Assembly (NCBI GenBank): GCA_037447655.1
Contig: JBBHKE010000798.1
Location: forward strand, 61,664-102,338
Direction: 5' to 3'
Source of the DNA: Zygnema cylindricum
Lineage: Eukaryota; Streptophyta; Zygnematophyceae; Zygnematales; Zygnemataceae
DNA length: 40,675 nt
A program made the position numbers and the translations under genes. The notes beneath the pieces were generated by a model. It did no database searches. It worked only from the letters and a program-made list of their open reading frames with translations, and was not told the origin of the DNA. Below, piece by piece: positions 20,340 through 32,638 of this stretch (positions are counted from its first letter, which is position 1; every line of letters starts with the position of its first letter).

Positions 20340-21286
20340 GAAGTGTTAGCTGAATAAGTATCTAGGTGAAATTCCAGGATGAACGTGTCTGGGCATATCA
20401 TAGGATGACTTTCGCTGGAGAACAACACACGATCTTGACCCGAGTATAAACAGTCTAAATAGCATCTGTCCATATTAGCGCGCGGACAAACTCTCAAACC
20501 GAGTTCAAACATCGATTTAGCTTCCCCTGGACAATAACATTTTATGTTGATGATATTATGATCATCCAAATTTTGCTGTTGTTGACTTTTTTAGTGTTAT
20601 CGTTTCCTAAACTTATCTTCTCTAGTTCATACATGTTCAATTCTTGTTGAACTCTCGCTACTTGCTAGGTGCAACTTAGTTAGGATGCAAGTAGTTTATA
20701 AGGGTCAGTTAAACGGTCACTTGAACGAAAGGACTCGAAATAATAAAACGCCCTCCTTTCAAATATCCCACCTTGTGCCAACAAATGAATGAGCAATGTT
20801 GTTGGCCCCCAAATTTTTCAATGAAAATTTTAGAGTTATCGTACTTTGACAGTAATATTTAGTATCGATTCGACATGAGCAAACCAGCGCGTTGGTTCCC
20901 TGCAATAGTCATGTAGCTCGGTGATGTTTGAGAGGTGCTTCAGTAACCTACACCCCAGTTTTGGTTATCTCATATGTTCAATAAACAATTGTATTAGTTT
21001 GTCTAATTCTGTAAATGTCATATGGGCGCTCGAATATACTATTACTTATTTCTCTCCATGAATACCTCTCCCCAATTTTCAAGCTTTTAAATTTACAAAA
21101 CATATTCAGAATGTTGCAGCAAAAATCGTGGTCAACAAAGAATGCTGATATGTAAAGGACCGCGAACACTGAAGGGACTGACACCCTTTTCTTCTCGACT
21201 ACTGTAAAGGATATTGTAAATCAGAACGGAACCAAACCATGGAACTCAACAGAATGTTTAAATGAGTGAGGTATAGTAAGTAAATA
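20340..21286. other. Intergenic 3' flank, no gene seen
   Basis: This is sequence downstream of the plastid-type protein. Short frames (68-95 codons) show no family motif and no splice continuity with neighbours. Confidence 0.45.
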
Positions 21287-21870
21287 CACTGTATTGCTGT
21301 TAGTTCTCATGTTTTTTTCACCATTTAAACTCATCCTTCTTTGTGCAGGCTACTCTAATTATGATTAGAGCAGTGCAATGGAAAGCTAATATACTTAGTG
21401 TCCAATTGGTCACTGCCAATGAAAAATTGAACGTGTGCATGGACAAAACAAAGTAGCAACAAAAAACAATAATTTCAATAGCGATACCTTACCAATCAAG
21501 TAACCTATGAATTTAATCATGACATTGAACCGACCTTGGAACATTTAAAGCCATGGAATTTCAAGCCTTGAAACCATAATTCAATTTGAGATATTATACG
21601 AGATACTGCTACAAGTAAAAAGCCATGAAGTAGCAGATGCAGAAAGACATGATTAATATCAGCTTTGAAGAGGGCAGGATTGTACTAGTGCCATGTCTGG
21701 TAATTATACTGAATCGTTTTAGTGTCAAGAAATGGTTAGTACGACGACTGTCTTACCGCTATTTCGGTCCCAATACTGTGAACAATTATGAGCAGCAAAA
21801 GAACTTCTATTAAGCTTCTTGTGTCTAGCGGGCAATAGTCTTATTAACGCTAAAAGCAATTCACGGTGAA
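21287..21870. mobile_element. Worn Tc1/mariner-type MITE (about 580 bp)
   Basis: The left end TA CACTGTATTGCTGTTAGT and right end GCTAAAAGCAATTCACGGTG form inverted repeats with a 2-bp gap and a few mismatches. The right flank is AA rather than TA. It is assigned by similarity of its ends to the clearer copies at 16016 and 17300. The boundaries are approximate. Confidence 0.4.
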
Positions 21871-22548
21871 GTAGTAACTTTTTGGGAGTCCTGCTCATAT
21901 ATTCCCTTAAAGATGCACCTGTCCGAGAAGTATTAAATAGATACAGTTCATGTCCTGCCTCCGGTTGTTGTCCTTAAAACCCTGTCATAAAACTTTACTT
22001 CCTTGGCAGTCCCCTTTTGGGGGCGTGTCTATCGAGGAAAGGTGTGAGGCTATGTCTTATCCAACATCGATAAAATATTATTGGTATACATCACTGATGC
22101 TCACAAGCTGTTGCAAACCGTCACACGATCACAACACACATAGCAAATCAGAGCAACCAGCTGACAGATTTCATCTAAAGTTACACGAACAATTTACAAT
22201 TTCTCAAATTGTTAGAACACAAATTTGAACAACCACAAAAAATAATTCTGCGAGGTTGTTTTTTACTCAGAGAAAGGCAGAACTGTCGCTTAAAAGCACC
22301 TGTGCATTCTACTTGAGGACCTTCATGGAAAGGCTACACCCCGAAATATATGGAATCTTCTCCTAAGTTAAAATATCAATGTCTTTCATGCACAGCTATT
22401 AACGAACTGACCAGTTCAATTATCCGTAGTCAACTACATTTTACCTTCACCTGAGACATCTAAAATTATATTCATAAAAGTAAAATAAACAGGCCTCACT
22501 GGCTCTGTTTGAAAGTACCTTCGCAAAAATGTAACAAACCAACCCTGG
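21871..22548. other. Intergenic flank beyond the synergin-like stop
   Basis: No gene is supported. The interval holds the 3' UTR of the minus-strand synergin-like gene. A 92-codon frame at 21950-22228 has no recognisable features. Confidence 0.4.
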
Positions 22549-25500
22549 TTACTTTTGAGGTATTGGTTTCAACGATGGAAGCTTTGGAGGCGTTGTTGAG
22601 ACTCGATTTGCCCAGAGGTTGGCGAGAGGAAGAAGGTAATAGCCGCCATCCCACTCAACTGCCGGAACCGCTGTGCATGCAAACAAACAGAGAGTCAGGA
22701 AAAAAATTATAAATCAACTTTTCTATGTGCACACCTGTCCAATTTCTGTTTGTAAGCAGCCAATTGGAAGGCCTACCTTGCCTTCCAAGCGCAACGCGTC
22801 AGATTAATATTTCGACAAGACTGAACGGAGAAAAGTTTATTTAAGGGCGAAAACATTGACGCTGATACTTACATTCAGAATGCATAAACAACTTCCTCCA
22901 ACTTTTCTACTTACACTTAGGAAAGGAGTTGAAGCAAGCAACAGACATGAAACGACGAAGAAAACTGCCCTACCTCACAATCGTAAGGAGTGAAACTGAT
23001 AGACAACAGTGGCTCGCAAACTTATCTAAACACCTATCTGTCAACCACGCAAATCTCCCTCTCTCTTCCTCTCTCCCTTCTCCTCCCTCTCTCCCTCTCC
23101 CCCCCTTTCTCCCTTTCCCTCCCCCTCTCTCCCTCTCTTTCTCCCTCTCCACAGCCATGAATTACTGACCATGACTCGTCAGCAGGGGGAGACGGCTCAG
23201 TCCGCATGCTGCCTGCAGTCGCCCCTCTCTCATCTCCGCGGCCGCCCGAAGTGCCGCAGTTTCCGCCCACTCCTCTGCTCTCCACGGTTCCCTCCATGCG
23301 CAACTCTCAGCCAATGGCTGCGTGCCACGTGTCACCCATGCCTCGAGGCCACCCTCCCATGCAGCGCTGCTCCGTAAGAGATCGGCCCAGAGTGCGGTCC
23401 CCACTGAACCTGTCCCAAGAAGCCACGTGGCGTGCAGCTGGGCTGTGCCAGCGAGGACAGCGAATACACCGTAGATCTGACCAACACCTGCGAGATAGTC
23501 GCAGCCTGCAAAGGAAAAAGACAGGAAAAAGACAAGCTGAGAGATAATAGCATAGAGACATGAAGAGGAAAAAGACAAATTGGGAAATCTATGATTGCAT
23601 ATAGCTGACGCAAGTTCCCAAAATTATATGGAAGACATGCTTAACCCTCGAAAAATAAAGAGCTACACAGAGTCAAAAGCTTTTTCAAGTGTCAAGGATA
23701 CATATTAACATTCTTCTTTGTGCTGGTCTTTCTTAAGGCTCCTGGAGACCATCACCAAAAGTGTTAAAGTCGCAACATTTAGGAGTTCTTCCACAACTCC
23801 AGCAGACACACTCTACTTAAAAGAACACTTGGTACATGAGAATTCTCCACGGCTTTTTGACAAGCTTTAGAAAACACCTTCCCAGGTTTAGGATTACAAG
23901 CAAAAACCAGTCGAATTCCTTCTGGCCTAGTGGCCAGAGAACAATTGACGGCGACTGGTCCCTCCCTTTTCAGATCCCAACTTATTACTTTTAGTCTGGA
24001 CCATCTTTAACTAGTGGAAAGGAAACATATTTCGACCATAAGCAATCACATTTTTCTGCCTACACATACAAATGCAACCTATGCTATTATTTTTCATCCA
24101 TCTAAAATGCGCCTGCGAACTGAAACAGGACACCGTCCATTGCTATCAGAGTTAAAAATCCTTGGGGAATTTTTTTAATCGAAAATCATAAATAGTGTTA
24201 ATAAGATATCCAAAAGAGCCACATCATCCAAACATAATTTAGGGTAGTTAACACTAATACCGGTCTAACACTATAATCCACTGATATCATAGCGACGAAA
24301 CTTCAACGTTACCATGTCTCCAAAACAAACGAGACCTTCAGATACTGGAAACACTGGAAAATTACCTTCCGAAGTCTCCAAAATAGTTTTTTCCTGACCC
24401 TCCTTGTGCAATCGCTTACAAAACTCTGCGGCTTCTTCTAACAAAAGAGCGCATTGTCGGGCAAGACTTGCCCAGGCTGCAATATACTGATTCTGAGTTG
24501 AGGCATCCGCAGAATCCAGAGTTTGAAACCAGTACAGCGCTTTTGCATGTTGCACAACTGCCGCTCTCAGGTCCATTTGAGCCTATAAGAAAAAGCAGCT
24601 CTTGTTGAAAATCCTATTAGGAGACATCAGATTAGATTCGGTTGGTGAAAATTTATTACATAACAATGTGTCGATGAAACAGCAATAATAAGTGAAGATC
24701 CAATTAAAATTCTGGGTTTCAAGGCAGACGATGTGCAGCAGAGATGATCAACTAAAAGGTAAATAAAAGAAAAAAGAAAGCCATTATAGCAAAATTAATT
24801 GTCGATGTTATCGCGATGGAGCAAAATAGAAGCAAGGGAGAGTTTTTTGAAAGAAAAAAGTAAAAAATAAGTGCAAACGACAGCATGTGACATTGCTATT
24901 ATAAATAGAAGCAAGGAGGCTTGGTTACAAGAGCCATACGAAAACACAGCTCCAAGATAACCAGGAGGGAAGAAAACTGGCTTTAGTTTTTTGAGATTTT
25001 TACATTTGAGATTTTGAGATTTTTACATTTGAGATTTTGAGATTTTTGATTTGGAATTTTAGATTTTTTGAAGCATAAGCAACTGATCTCATTGGAACTG
25101 CATATCTTCAGGTTATAATACTGCTCCTTTAAACTCCAGAAAAAAGTTAGCCATGTAGCACACGCCAGGCGTGAAAAGAGTTGAAAACAAGCACCTCTAG
25201 ATAAAAAAGGAAATACAGGGAAAGGAGGAAAAAGGAGGAAAACTCCCACCAGAGTTATAACGTCTCCTGATGAGAACTGAGTTTCAAAGGTCATGGCTCT
25301 TTGGTCATTCTCCCGTCGTCCCAGAAGATCTAACATGTCCTCAATTGTTAAATTCTTCCCATCTGTTCGATCGGGCCAATAAGAAAGCGCCGCGTGTGCG
25401 CCATTTCCATCGCGAGAGGACACTCCCAATTGCTCTGTAGATTCAAAATTATGCTTTTCAGGAATTGGGGTTTCAGAGCTTGCCTCCCTGACTTCTGCTT

Positions 25501-28500
25501 GAGCCCCAGTAAAATTTACAGCTCCTTCTCCCAAGATACAAGAACCTTCGATGCTTGTTTCTTCTCCATCGCCTTCTTTTGATTTTTTTTTTGTGCGTCG
25601 TTTTTGCCATCGATCCACTTGCTCACTTGCTCCCAAGACAGCCTCCGCTGCCTGGAAAAGGAGAAAGTGGAAGTTAGAAGTTGAAAGAGGTAAGGGCCAG
25701 AAGCACAAAAGAGAGACTAAAACAGATTGACAAAGAGTATAAAGCGGAAATTTGTGGTTTAAGTCAATTACTTCACACAGATGCCTGCACAGTTCTCACA
25801 AAGGCATTGATACAGACTTAAAGAACAGGGAAACTTATAAAAAATCCTTAGTTGAGAAAGTGGAGAAAATATCCCTCCTTGCTCCACATATCTTTCAATG
25901 TGTTTGGTGTTTTTTGAAATTCTTATTTGTTTTTATAGACAAATGTAACGTTTCTGTGCACATCGAGAGGAGTCCAGTTTAATTTTGTACGCGTTCGTTG
26001 TCATCCCACATTTTGAGTTTTTTCCGTCTTTTTTGTTGATCGATTTATTTTGTTGTTTGTTTGTTTTTATGTTCTACCATGAGCGTTAGGCTGAAACTAC
26101 TTAAACCAGCTTTTCGACTGATGAGTGCGAGTTTTACATACAGCTTGCAGTCATTCATATCCATTCCTCTTTCACAACAAAGTACAAAAAAAACTCTTTA
26201 CCTGAATATCAGCACGAATGGTTGCCGCTGTTTCTAGCTGTGCCTCTTCAAGTGCAGCAACATATTGTGCCTGATTTTATGACAGGAAACGTATAAATGA
26301 ACACAACATAAGACAAAAATCAGTAAGAGAGAAAAAGAATCCTATTGATTCCTGCACAGCTCCTGCATATCATTTCAAACCCAAAGACAGCAATGTAGCA
26401 TCGCAAGTCTTCAGAGAATAGACTTCTATAAAGCCCACAAAACCCGCATTGCCTGCAAAACAAACGGAGAAAAGTCTTATAAGAGTCACACCTTGAGCGC
26501 AGGCAGCGAATTAGAAGCTGCCAGGTGTGTCTTACAAGCATATGCCTCCCTCACTCTCCCCTCCTCTATTAGAAGAGTCACAGCTTCCTGCAGTCCCACC
26601 TTGCCTTCCACAACCTCTCCTACTCCTGCATCTTTCCCACTTCCCAACTCTTTCTCCTCCATTTTCCCCTCCCCTTGATGTTCACTCCTTTCCGTTTTTC
26701 CTCCCTCAGTTTCCCCATCTGCTTTCAGTTTACCTCTCGACACACTCCCATTTCCATCTTCGAAACGAGTACCATCTGTTGGGACTAAAGCAGTCAGAGC
26801 TGCCTTCATTAATTTCATACTCAGACGTCCCTCTCCCACTCCCTCCATTACCCAGGGAACATCCATAAGTTCTGCATCAAATCCCATAATGCTACTACCT
26901 CTTCTGCCTCTCGCAGAGGCTTCAGATTCCAAATTAGACTCAAAACCTAAACCAAATAAACTAGAATCTTGGCTGGCAAAAGAGAGCTTCTTGTTTTCCA
27001 CAACACTCCCGTATCCACTATCATGCGGTGGTCGATTGTTCTCCAACTCACTCTTCTTCAATGACAGACCATAAACTGGAGAGTAAACAGCTCCACTATC
27101 TCTCTCCTCCAGAATCAGCTCTGTAGCCGATGCTCCCTTGCTGTCTGAACTTCTTTCCAAATCACCAAAAATATCATGCATTTCTGACGCATTTCCAGCA
27201 CTCTGGAGCCTCCTCTTCGACAACCCATCATCCTCTGAGAGAGGTCCAGGATCACTATGCCTCTTCCCATCACCAGAATAACCAGACGGTGTTTTATTTT
27301 GTGAATACAATGATGCAATTATGTCCAGTAGGTTGCTTTTCTGGGCAGACATGCCCACATCCGTACTACTGCTCCTGGTGAAGCCTGCATTAGATGCTAG
27401 CTGTCCCTCATTATCCGTGTCTTTCGCCCCCTCTTCTTCCTCCTCCCCAAATAGAGACAAAGGAATGGGCTTCTTCACAAGAAGCCCTTGGCCTGCGGAT
27501 GGATCTAAACCAGGATCCAATTTAAATTTATCCTCTGCCTCGTCTCCTTGTGTTCCTCCTACAGCTCCCATCTTGTTATTTTCACCATCATTATCCGCAT
27601 CTTTTGCGGTATCAATTTCCATTGTTTTCTTCTGGGTCTCCCTCAGCTGCCCCTCATTTTCTCCTGACGACTCGATAGATTTATCTTCACTTTCCAGCCC
27701 AGGAGGCAGCAGTGATTTTGCTTTCGATTGCAATAGCTCCTCGTCGGCATTCAAAACCACCACGTTAGGCTTTTCAGACGATAAATCCTTTACAAACGAA
27801 GATGCGCCTGCTGATGCAAAATCGCCAAAGTCATCATTATCATCATCATCATTAACATCATCTTTAACCAACGGTGATGGTGAATCTAAAGACAAAGGTG
27901 GCCCGCCAACCGGACTCCTGAAATAGTTGGTAACCAGAGGAAACCCTACGAATTCATGAGAGTAATCCCTGTTCTGTACTTCCTCTGTGTCTACCTTATG
28001 GCTGTTTCCTAAAACATCAGCAAAAAAATTCCCTGTCTTGTGTTCCGACGGCACTCCTGATGTGAGGTTAAGTTGATTTTCACTGTCAGCTTTTCTTGCC
28101 AAAGAAATTTCATCGGCCTTCGGTTGTGAATCTTCCCACCAGCTATTTTGGAGATGTGTTGGTACAGAACCAGCCTCATCTTTTATAGTTGGACTTTTTC
28201 TCTCACCAGAGTTTGTAACATAAACACTGGAGTTGGCAGAGGCGTCTGCGAAGCCGCCAAACATGTCATCCTCCCCTCCCTCCTCCACTCCTCCTTCACG
28301 CTCGGCAAAATCACTCCTTCCCTCTCCAACAACAGCTTCTGTAGGAACCTGATCCATTCCTTGGATTGCAGGGGGCACCTTCGTCGCATCCGCACGATCC
28401 TCTACATCGCCAAGTCCTCCTTCGGCAACATTCTCAAGCTTCAAGGGTGCATCAGTTAAAACTACCTCCTCCTCTCCAAAAAATGAAAGCGATAGAGGCC

Positions 28501-31500
28501 CAGCTCCACGCTGAGGGAGAGAGGGAGGGAGAGATGGCGGGAGAGATGGAGGGAGAGATTGAGCACTTGCAGCTACTGCTCTTGCATCTGTGAAGTCTCC
28601 CCAGTCATCGTCCATGTCCTCGATCTCCACAGCTGGAACCTTTGGCGCAGTTGTAAAGTCCTCCTTCCCTGGGCCCAGTGGAGTCGTAGGTAGAGCCGAG
28701 GGAGGTTGTGGCAATGGGACAATGGAGGGAACATTTGTGACATGTGTAGTGTTTAGCGGTGGTTCTGGGAAAGAGTGGAGAGGCACAGCTGGCCAAGTGG
28801 GAGAGGGATGTGTGAGAGATGGGGAAGGGTCTGACTGGGGTTTGGAAGGTATTTCAGGTGAAGGAATACTAGCGAGACCATGGAGACCAAGCCAGATGGA
28901 GCTGGGACTGACTTCTTTAACTTCCACTGACACAGATGAATGCTGTTCCCGGAAAACCACACTCTGACTAGGTGCACCCCAGGCATGAGTGCCAGAAATA
29001 TTGTTATTGTTATTGCCATTTCCGCCAGAAGAAGATTGAACATCACTAGGAAGAGGGACAGTTCCGCTGGAACGCAATTGAACAAACTCGCCAAATTCAT
29101 CGTCATCGAGGCCCTGATCAATAGAATCAGAAACATTTTGAGGGGGAGAAGGGAGAGGCGGTTCCATGGAATTTGAGGTTTGCTGCTGTTGACCTGGCAT
29201 GTTGCTATTAGATGGAAGAGGTTGCCGTGAAACGGGGAGACTCTCATGTGACTGCTGTAAAATAGTACTTTCACCAGAGCTTGAAGAGGGCTGTGCTAAG
29301 ACTGGTGCCTTAACCTCAAGGACTGGTTCAGGTTCTTCCTCCCCAAAGAGAGAGAGAGACAGTGGAGCAGAGAAATCGCGAGGCTGTACTGTTAAAGGGG
29401 GTTCCACTTTCTTCTCAGAAACAGAAACACCTGAGAATTCCCCAAAATCATCATCCTCTGTATTGCTCTCTGCTGGCTGGCTTGTCCTACTGACTGTCTC
29501 TGTTTGCGATACTGAGCTCATGGTCCCTACTTGTGGAGGAAGCGATGGTGAAGTGGTTCCTACAGGAAATGCGTGTGACTGTAACGGAGGAGAACGCATA
29601 TAACCTTGCCAATGTGCAGAAGCGTGAGCTGGGTTACCAGGAAATCCTGTCCCCCCCATGGCCATATGTGGGTAAGCCATACCTTGTCCGGCCATGACAT
29701 AGGGATAAGGCATCCTCATGACTCCATGAGAGGGACCGGGATAAACGACACCGTGAGAGATGAGTCCAGCTGGCACTCCTTGCTGAGAAGGTGCAGTAGT
29801 AGGACCTTTAGGAGAGACCGCCTCCTTATCTTGCTTTGCTGCATGTGCCTTCTCCATCAGCTTTTTGTGCTCTTCTCCTAATAGTCCACTAAACATGGAA
29901 ACATCTTGATGTTGCGGTTGTCCTTGAGAAGGGAGAGCTCCTCCTCCTTCCCCACTGTGCTGGGAGCGAAGAGTACTCTGGCCGGTAGTGATGGCATGGA
30001 ACTCCCCACCACCACCCCCCATGGGCATCCCTGGATAGTGATAGGGATAGGGCGCCATGGGCGGCATGGGGTACATGCCCATATATGGCCCCTGCAGGCC
30101 CGCCAGTCAACCGCAAACCAGACTCATTCACATAGACAAAGGGACGCATACATCTACAAAAACATACACAAACATGAATATGCACGCATGTACACAAACA
30201 AACATGACTATGAACCTCCATATACGTGTACATACAAACGTCTCTCTATTTAGTATATGTTATATATTATGCATATCTCTGTGTTTACGAGAAGTAACCC
30301 TTCATTACAATATCTGTATATACTTAAGTTTTAACCAAAATGCCTGTGTGCTGACATCCACACGAAAAAGTGAACACACAAACATGTGTGTACCTACACA
30401 TACACATGAACAAAAATTATGTCTATACGTATATGATAACACAGACGTGTGCATCAACATGTCCAGTCAAACATACATAAAAGCATAGCCACACCTCTCT
30501 ATAAACGTCTCTGTTCACGTATATGATAATACATATGTACCAAAGGATGTGTTTAAGTAGACAAACATGCAAAACAAATGTACATGCCCACACAGGCATC
30601 AATATACAAATAGCACGTGCTCACAAAAATGGGCTTAACTCTAACATGTATCTAAATTTACACAAGACACGCCCATAACGATGGATAAGAATATCATACA
30701 TAAGACAAGTATACACAAATATGTATTTAACGAGTAAAGAAAAACATGTTTACATAGACATGTCTATGTGCAAACACACAAGCATGTATTTTACCTACAC
30801 AGAAGCTAACAGATTTGCGAACAGGTTTGCTTCTACTCATCTACCTACATGCACATATGAACATGTGTATGCAAACATGATCAACTAACCTACTTCAATG
30901 GAGTTTTGTGTGCCATAAAGACATTCATATTTATAATATAGGCTCGCATCTAAACGTTTTCTTTAGATACGCATACACATAAGAGAAGGTGCATATTTGA
31001 CTACATGAAACAAGAATAAACTCGTAAAGAAACTGACTTGAAAAATAGGAAGTGATAATTTCACACGGGGAAATTTTCTCGTTACTCCTAATGATATGAG
31101 CATGTGAAAGTGGAATTCACCCATTATTTTCAGCCACTTAAACCTCCCCCAAGCTCTAGGCTCTCCAATGACTTTTATAATATGGGTTATGGTCTCCATT
31201 ATCCCACTGGGGCAAAAAACCTCAGAGGTCGATAGCCTCAAAAAAATTGAAAAGAATCCAGTGACATGTAGATGTTCCACAGTAATATGAAATAGATGCA
31301 TACCTACTGCGAAAAATCTATATAACTTTCCTTACGCAAATGTGTATGTGTATAAAACAAGGGTTTGATCCATCAATGTGATCGCATCAGCATCCTCGCG
31401 CAGCCTGAAAGAGATGAAAACCTAAAATTCTTGACCTCCACAAGAATCGGAGGAAGAGACAGGTTAGTGACAGGTAAGCAAGCTCTGATCCAAAACCTTC

Positions 31501-31726
31501 TTACATTGGCTGGTGCTCCCTCGGAGCCACCAGAAACTCCCGCCGGTCGCATACCTCCGTATGGTACACCTCCGTACAGATACGGATGGTACGGGCTGGG
31601 ATTATATCCGTACATCTGAGGCGGAAAGGACTGAGTCCCTCCTCCTGTCTGAACTTGCTGCTCCTGAGCTGGCCCTGCATTTCTGCCTGATAAAGGAAGT
31701 GCTACATTTGAGACGGGAGCAGCCAT
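22549..31726 (-). CDS. Synergin-gamma-like clathrin/AP-1 accessory protein
   Basis: Synergins bind the gamma-ear of the AP-1 adaptor at the trans-Golgi network and act in clathrin-mediated sorting. Seven exons are proposed: 31726-31505, 30091-26492, 26270-26202, 25651-25250, 24582-24366, 23505-23170 and 22670-22549, giving 1,655 residues. All phases agree. The Pro/Tyr/Gly-rich N-terminus is followed by five acidic DFGxF-type motifs: DDDFGEF near residue 288, DDEFGEF 402, DDDWGDF 567, DDMFGGF 680 and DDFGDF 825. Three (S)LFGEEE motifs lie near 320, 608 and 950. The C-terminal synergin domain includes QYIAAWASLARQC, YLAGVGQIYGVFAVL and VEWDGGYYLLPLANLWANR. The single exon 2 codes for 1,200 residues. 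The head-to-head neighbour is the glycosyltransferase gene. Confidence 0.88.
23040..23155 (+). repeat. CT-rich tract in the last intron of the synergin-like gene
   Basis: Polypyrimidine on the + strand (CTCCCTCT, TTTCTCCC repeats), polypurine on the transcribed strand. It starts just after the exon 6 donor. Confidence 0.75.
24130..24272. mobile_element. Relic mariner-type MITE in a synergin-like intron
   Basis: The left end ACACCGTCCATTGCTATCAG and right end ACTAATACCGGTCTAACAC are worn inverted repeats. The interior matches the 17300-17485 element in order (AAAATCATAAA, GTGTTAATAA, GAGCCACAT, AACATAATT). It lies in intron 5. The boundaries are approximate. Confidence 0.45.
24990..25070 (+). 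repeat. Short tandem repeat in a synergin-like intron
   Basis: TTTGAGATTTTGAGATTTTTACA is repeated about three times, within intron 4. An open frame running into it from exon 4 is a read-through artefact past the donor at 25249. Confidence 0.7.
30092..31504 (-). other. Synergin-like intron 1, low-complexity
   Basis: A 1.4-kb GTAAG...TGCAG intron rich in ACACAAACATG and CATGTACACAC strings between 30160 and 30900. It holds no separate gene that I can support. Confidence 0.65.
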
Positions 31727-32638
31727 GGGTGGGATAAGAAGGAAGCAGGTACCACTATCTAGGCACCCATAGCTCACAAGCTCAATGTGGAGTAAAGCGG
31801 TAATATACAGCTTTCCGGATTCTGTGGAGAAAACGCTGACCGTCCGATCTACAGGCACTTTTACTGTGGTAGAAGACCCGTTTCTGTATGCTCCCAATTC
31901 AAATTTGAAATTTGCCTATTTTGTCGCTAGGTCCGTCGACAGCTCCTTCAGTGTCCCGTAGCGATAGTTTGGAACTTTGGATCTTTGGAAAAAGTTAGTG
32001 TGAAAACTGGAAAGGTATGGATTATGGGAACACTATATGGGACTGCCTGTATTATACGCGTATCTATACGGTTAAATACAAGAATGATACTGAGTCACCA
32101 TTTACTGCAATCGCAAACCACAGTAGTACAGTACATCGTGTTTTACTATAAGCGTTAAATGCTTTATTCCGCCACTAACAACTTCTTCTCATAAAACACG
32201 TGTTTTAGTCTCATTTGGAGACCATCAATCAGAAGGTAAGAATCGTACCTTCCCATTACAACGCTCGGATCAGTAATCGGACAAGTGTGCAGGGAGAAAA
32301 CAAATGTATTTGAAATTTGAAGGTCGAAAAGAAGACATGCTAATGGGAGTACGCCGCTCACTGTAGACTGTACAGTACTGTAGTGTTCCCGTAAAGTTTG
32401 AATCTACTGTACAGTACAGGACAGTAGTATGGTTTGGCGAGCTACAGACGCATCAGTGTAGTGTAGAGCTTTGCCTCTGTCATTAGCTCACAGGGAGGGA
32501 TCTGGAGTCATTCTCTTCAGTCCGTATTGAGGTGGCCTGTCGTCTGGTAACGCTGTTGAGGTTAACCGTGGATACCAGCTACACACATCATGTGCAGTTC
32601 CTGAAGTTAAGCTCTCCGTGTTTTGTTTTTCACCAATC
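31727..32638. promoter_or_regulatory. Divergent promoter region of the synergin-like and glycosyltransferase genes
   Basis: A 912-bp region between two outward-facing starts. The palindrome ACTGTACAGT occurs twice (32367-32376 and 32406-32415), with related GTACAGTAC strings near 32125 and 32410-32425. Such dyads could bind a dimeric factor, but no known motif was assigned and no TATA box was called. Confidence 0.4.

Noticed and set aside
24271-24365. In-frame continuation of synergin-like exon 5 to a stop at 24271
   Set aside because: A strong GAAG|GTAATT donor at 24366/24365 joins in phase to exon 6 (YLAGVGQIYGVF), which carries the rest of the synergin domain. The stop is intronic.
31727-31897. 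Upstream extension of the synergin-like first exon to 31897
   Set aside because: The longer frame starts at a non-ATG codon and has no family-like sequence. The ATG at 31726 is the first in frame.
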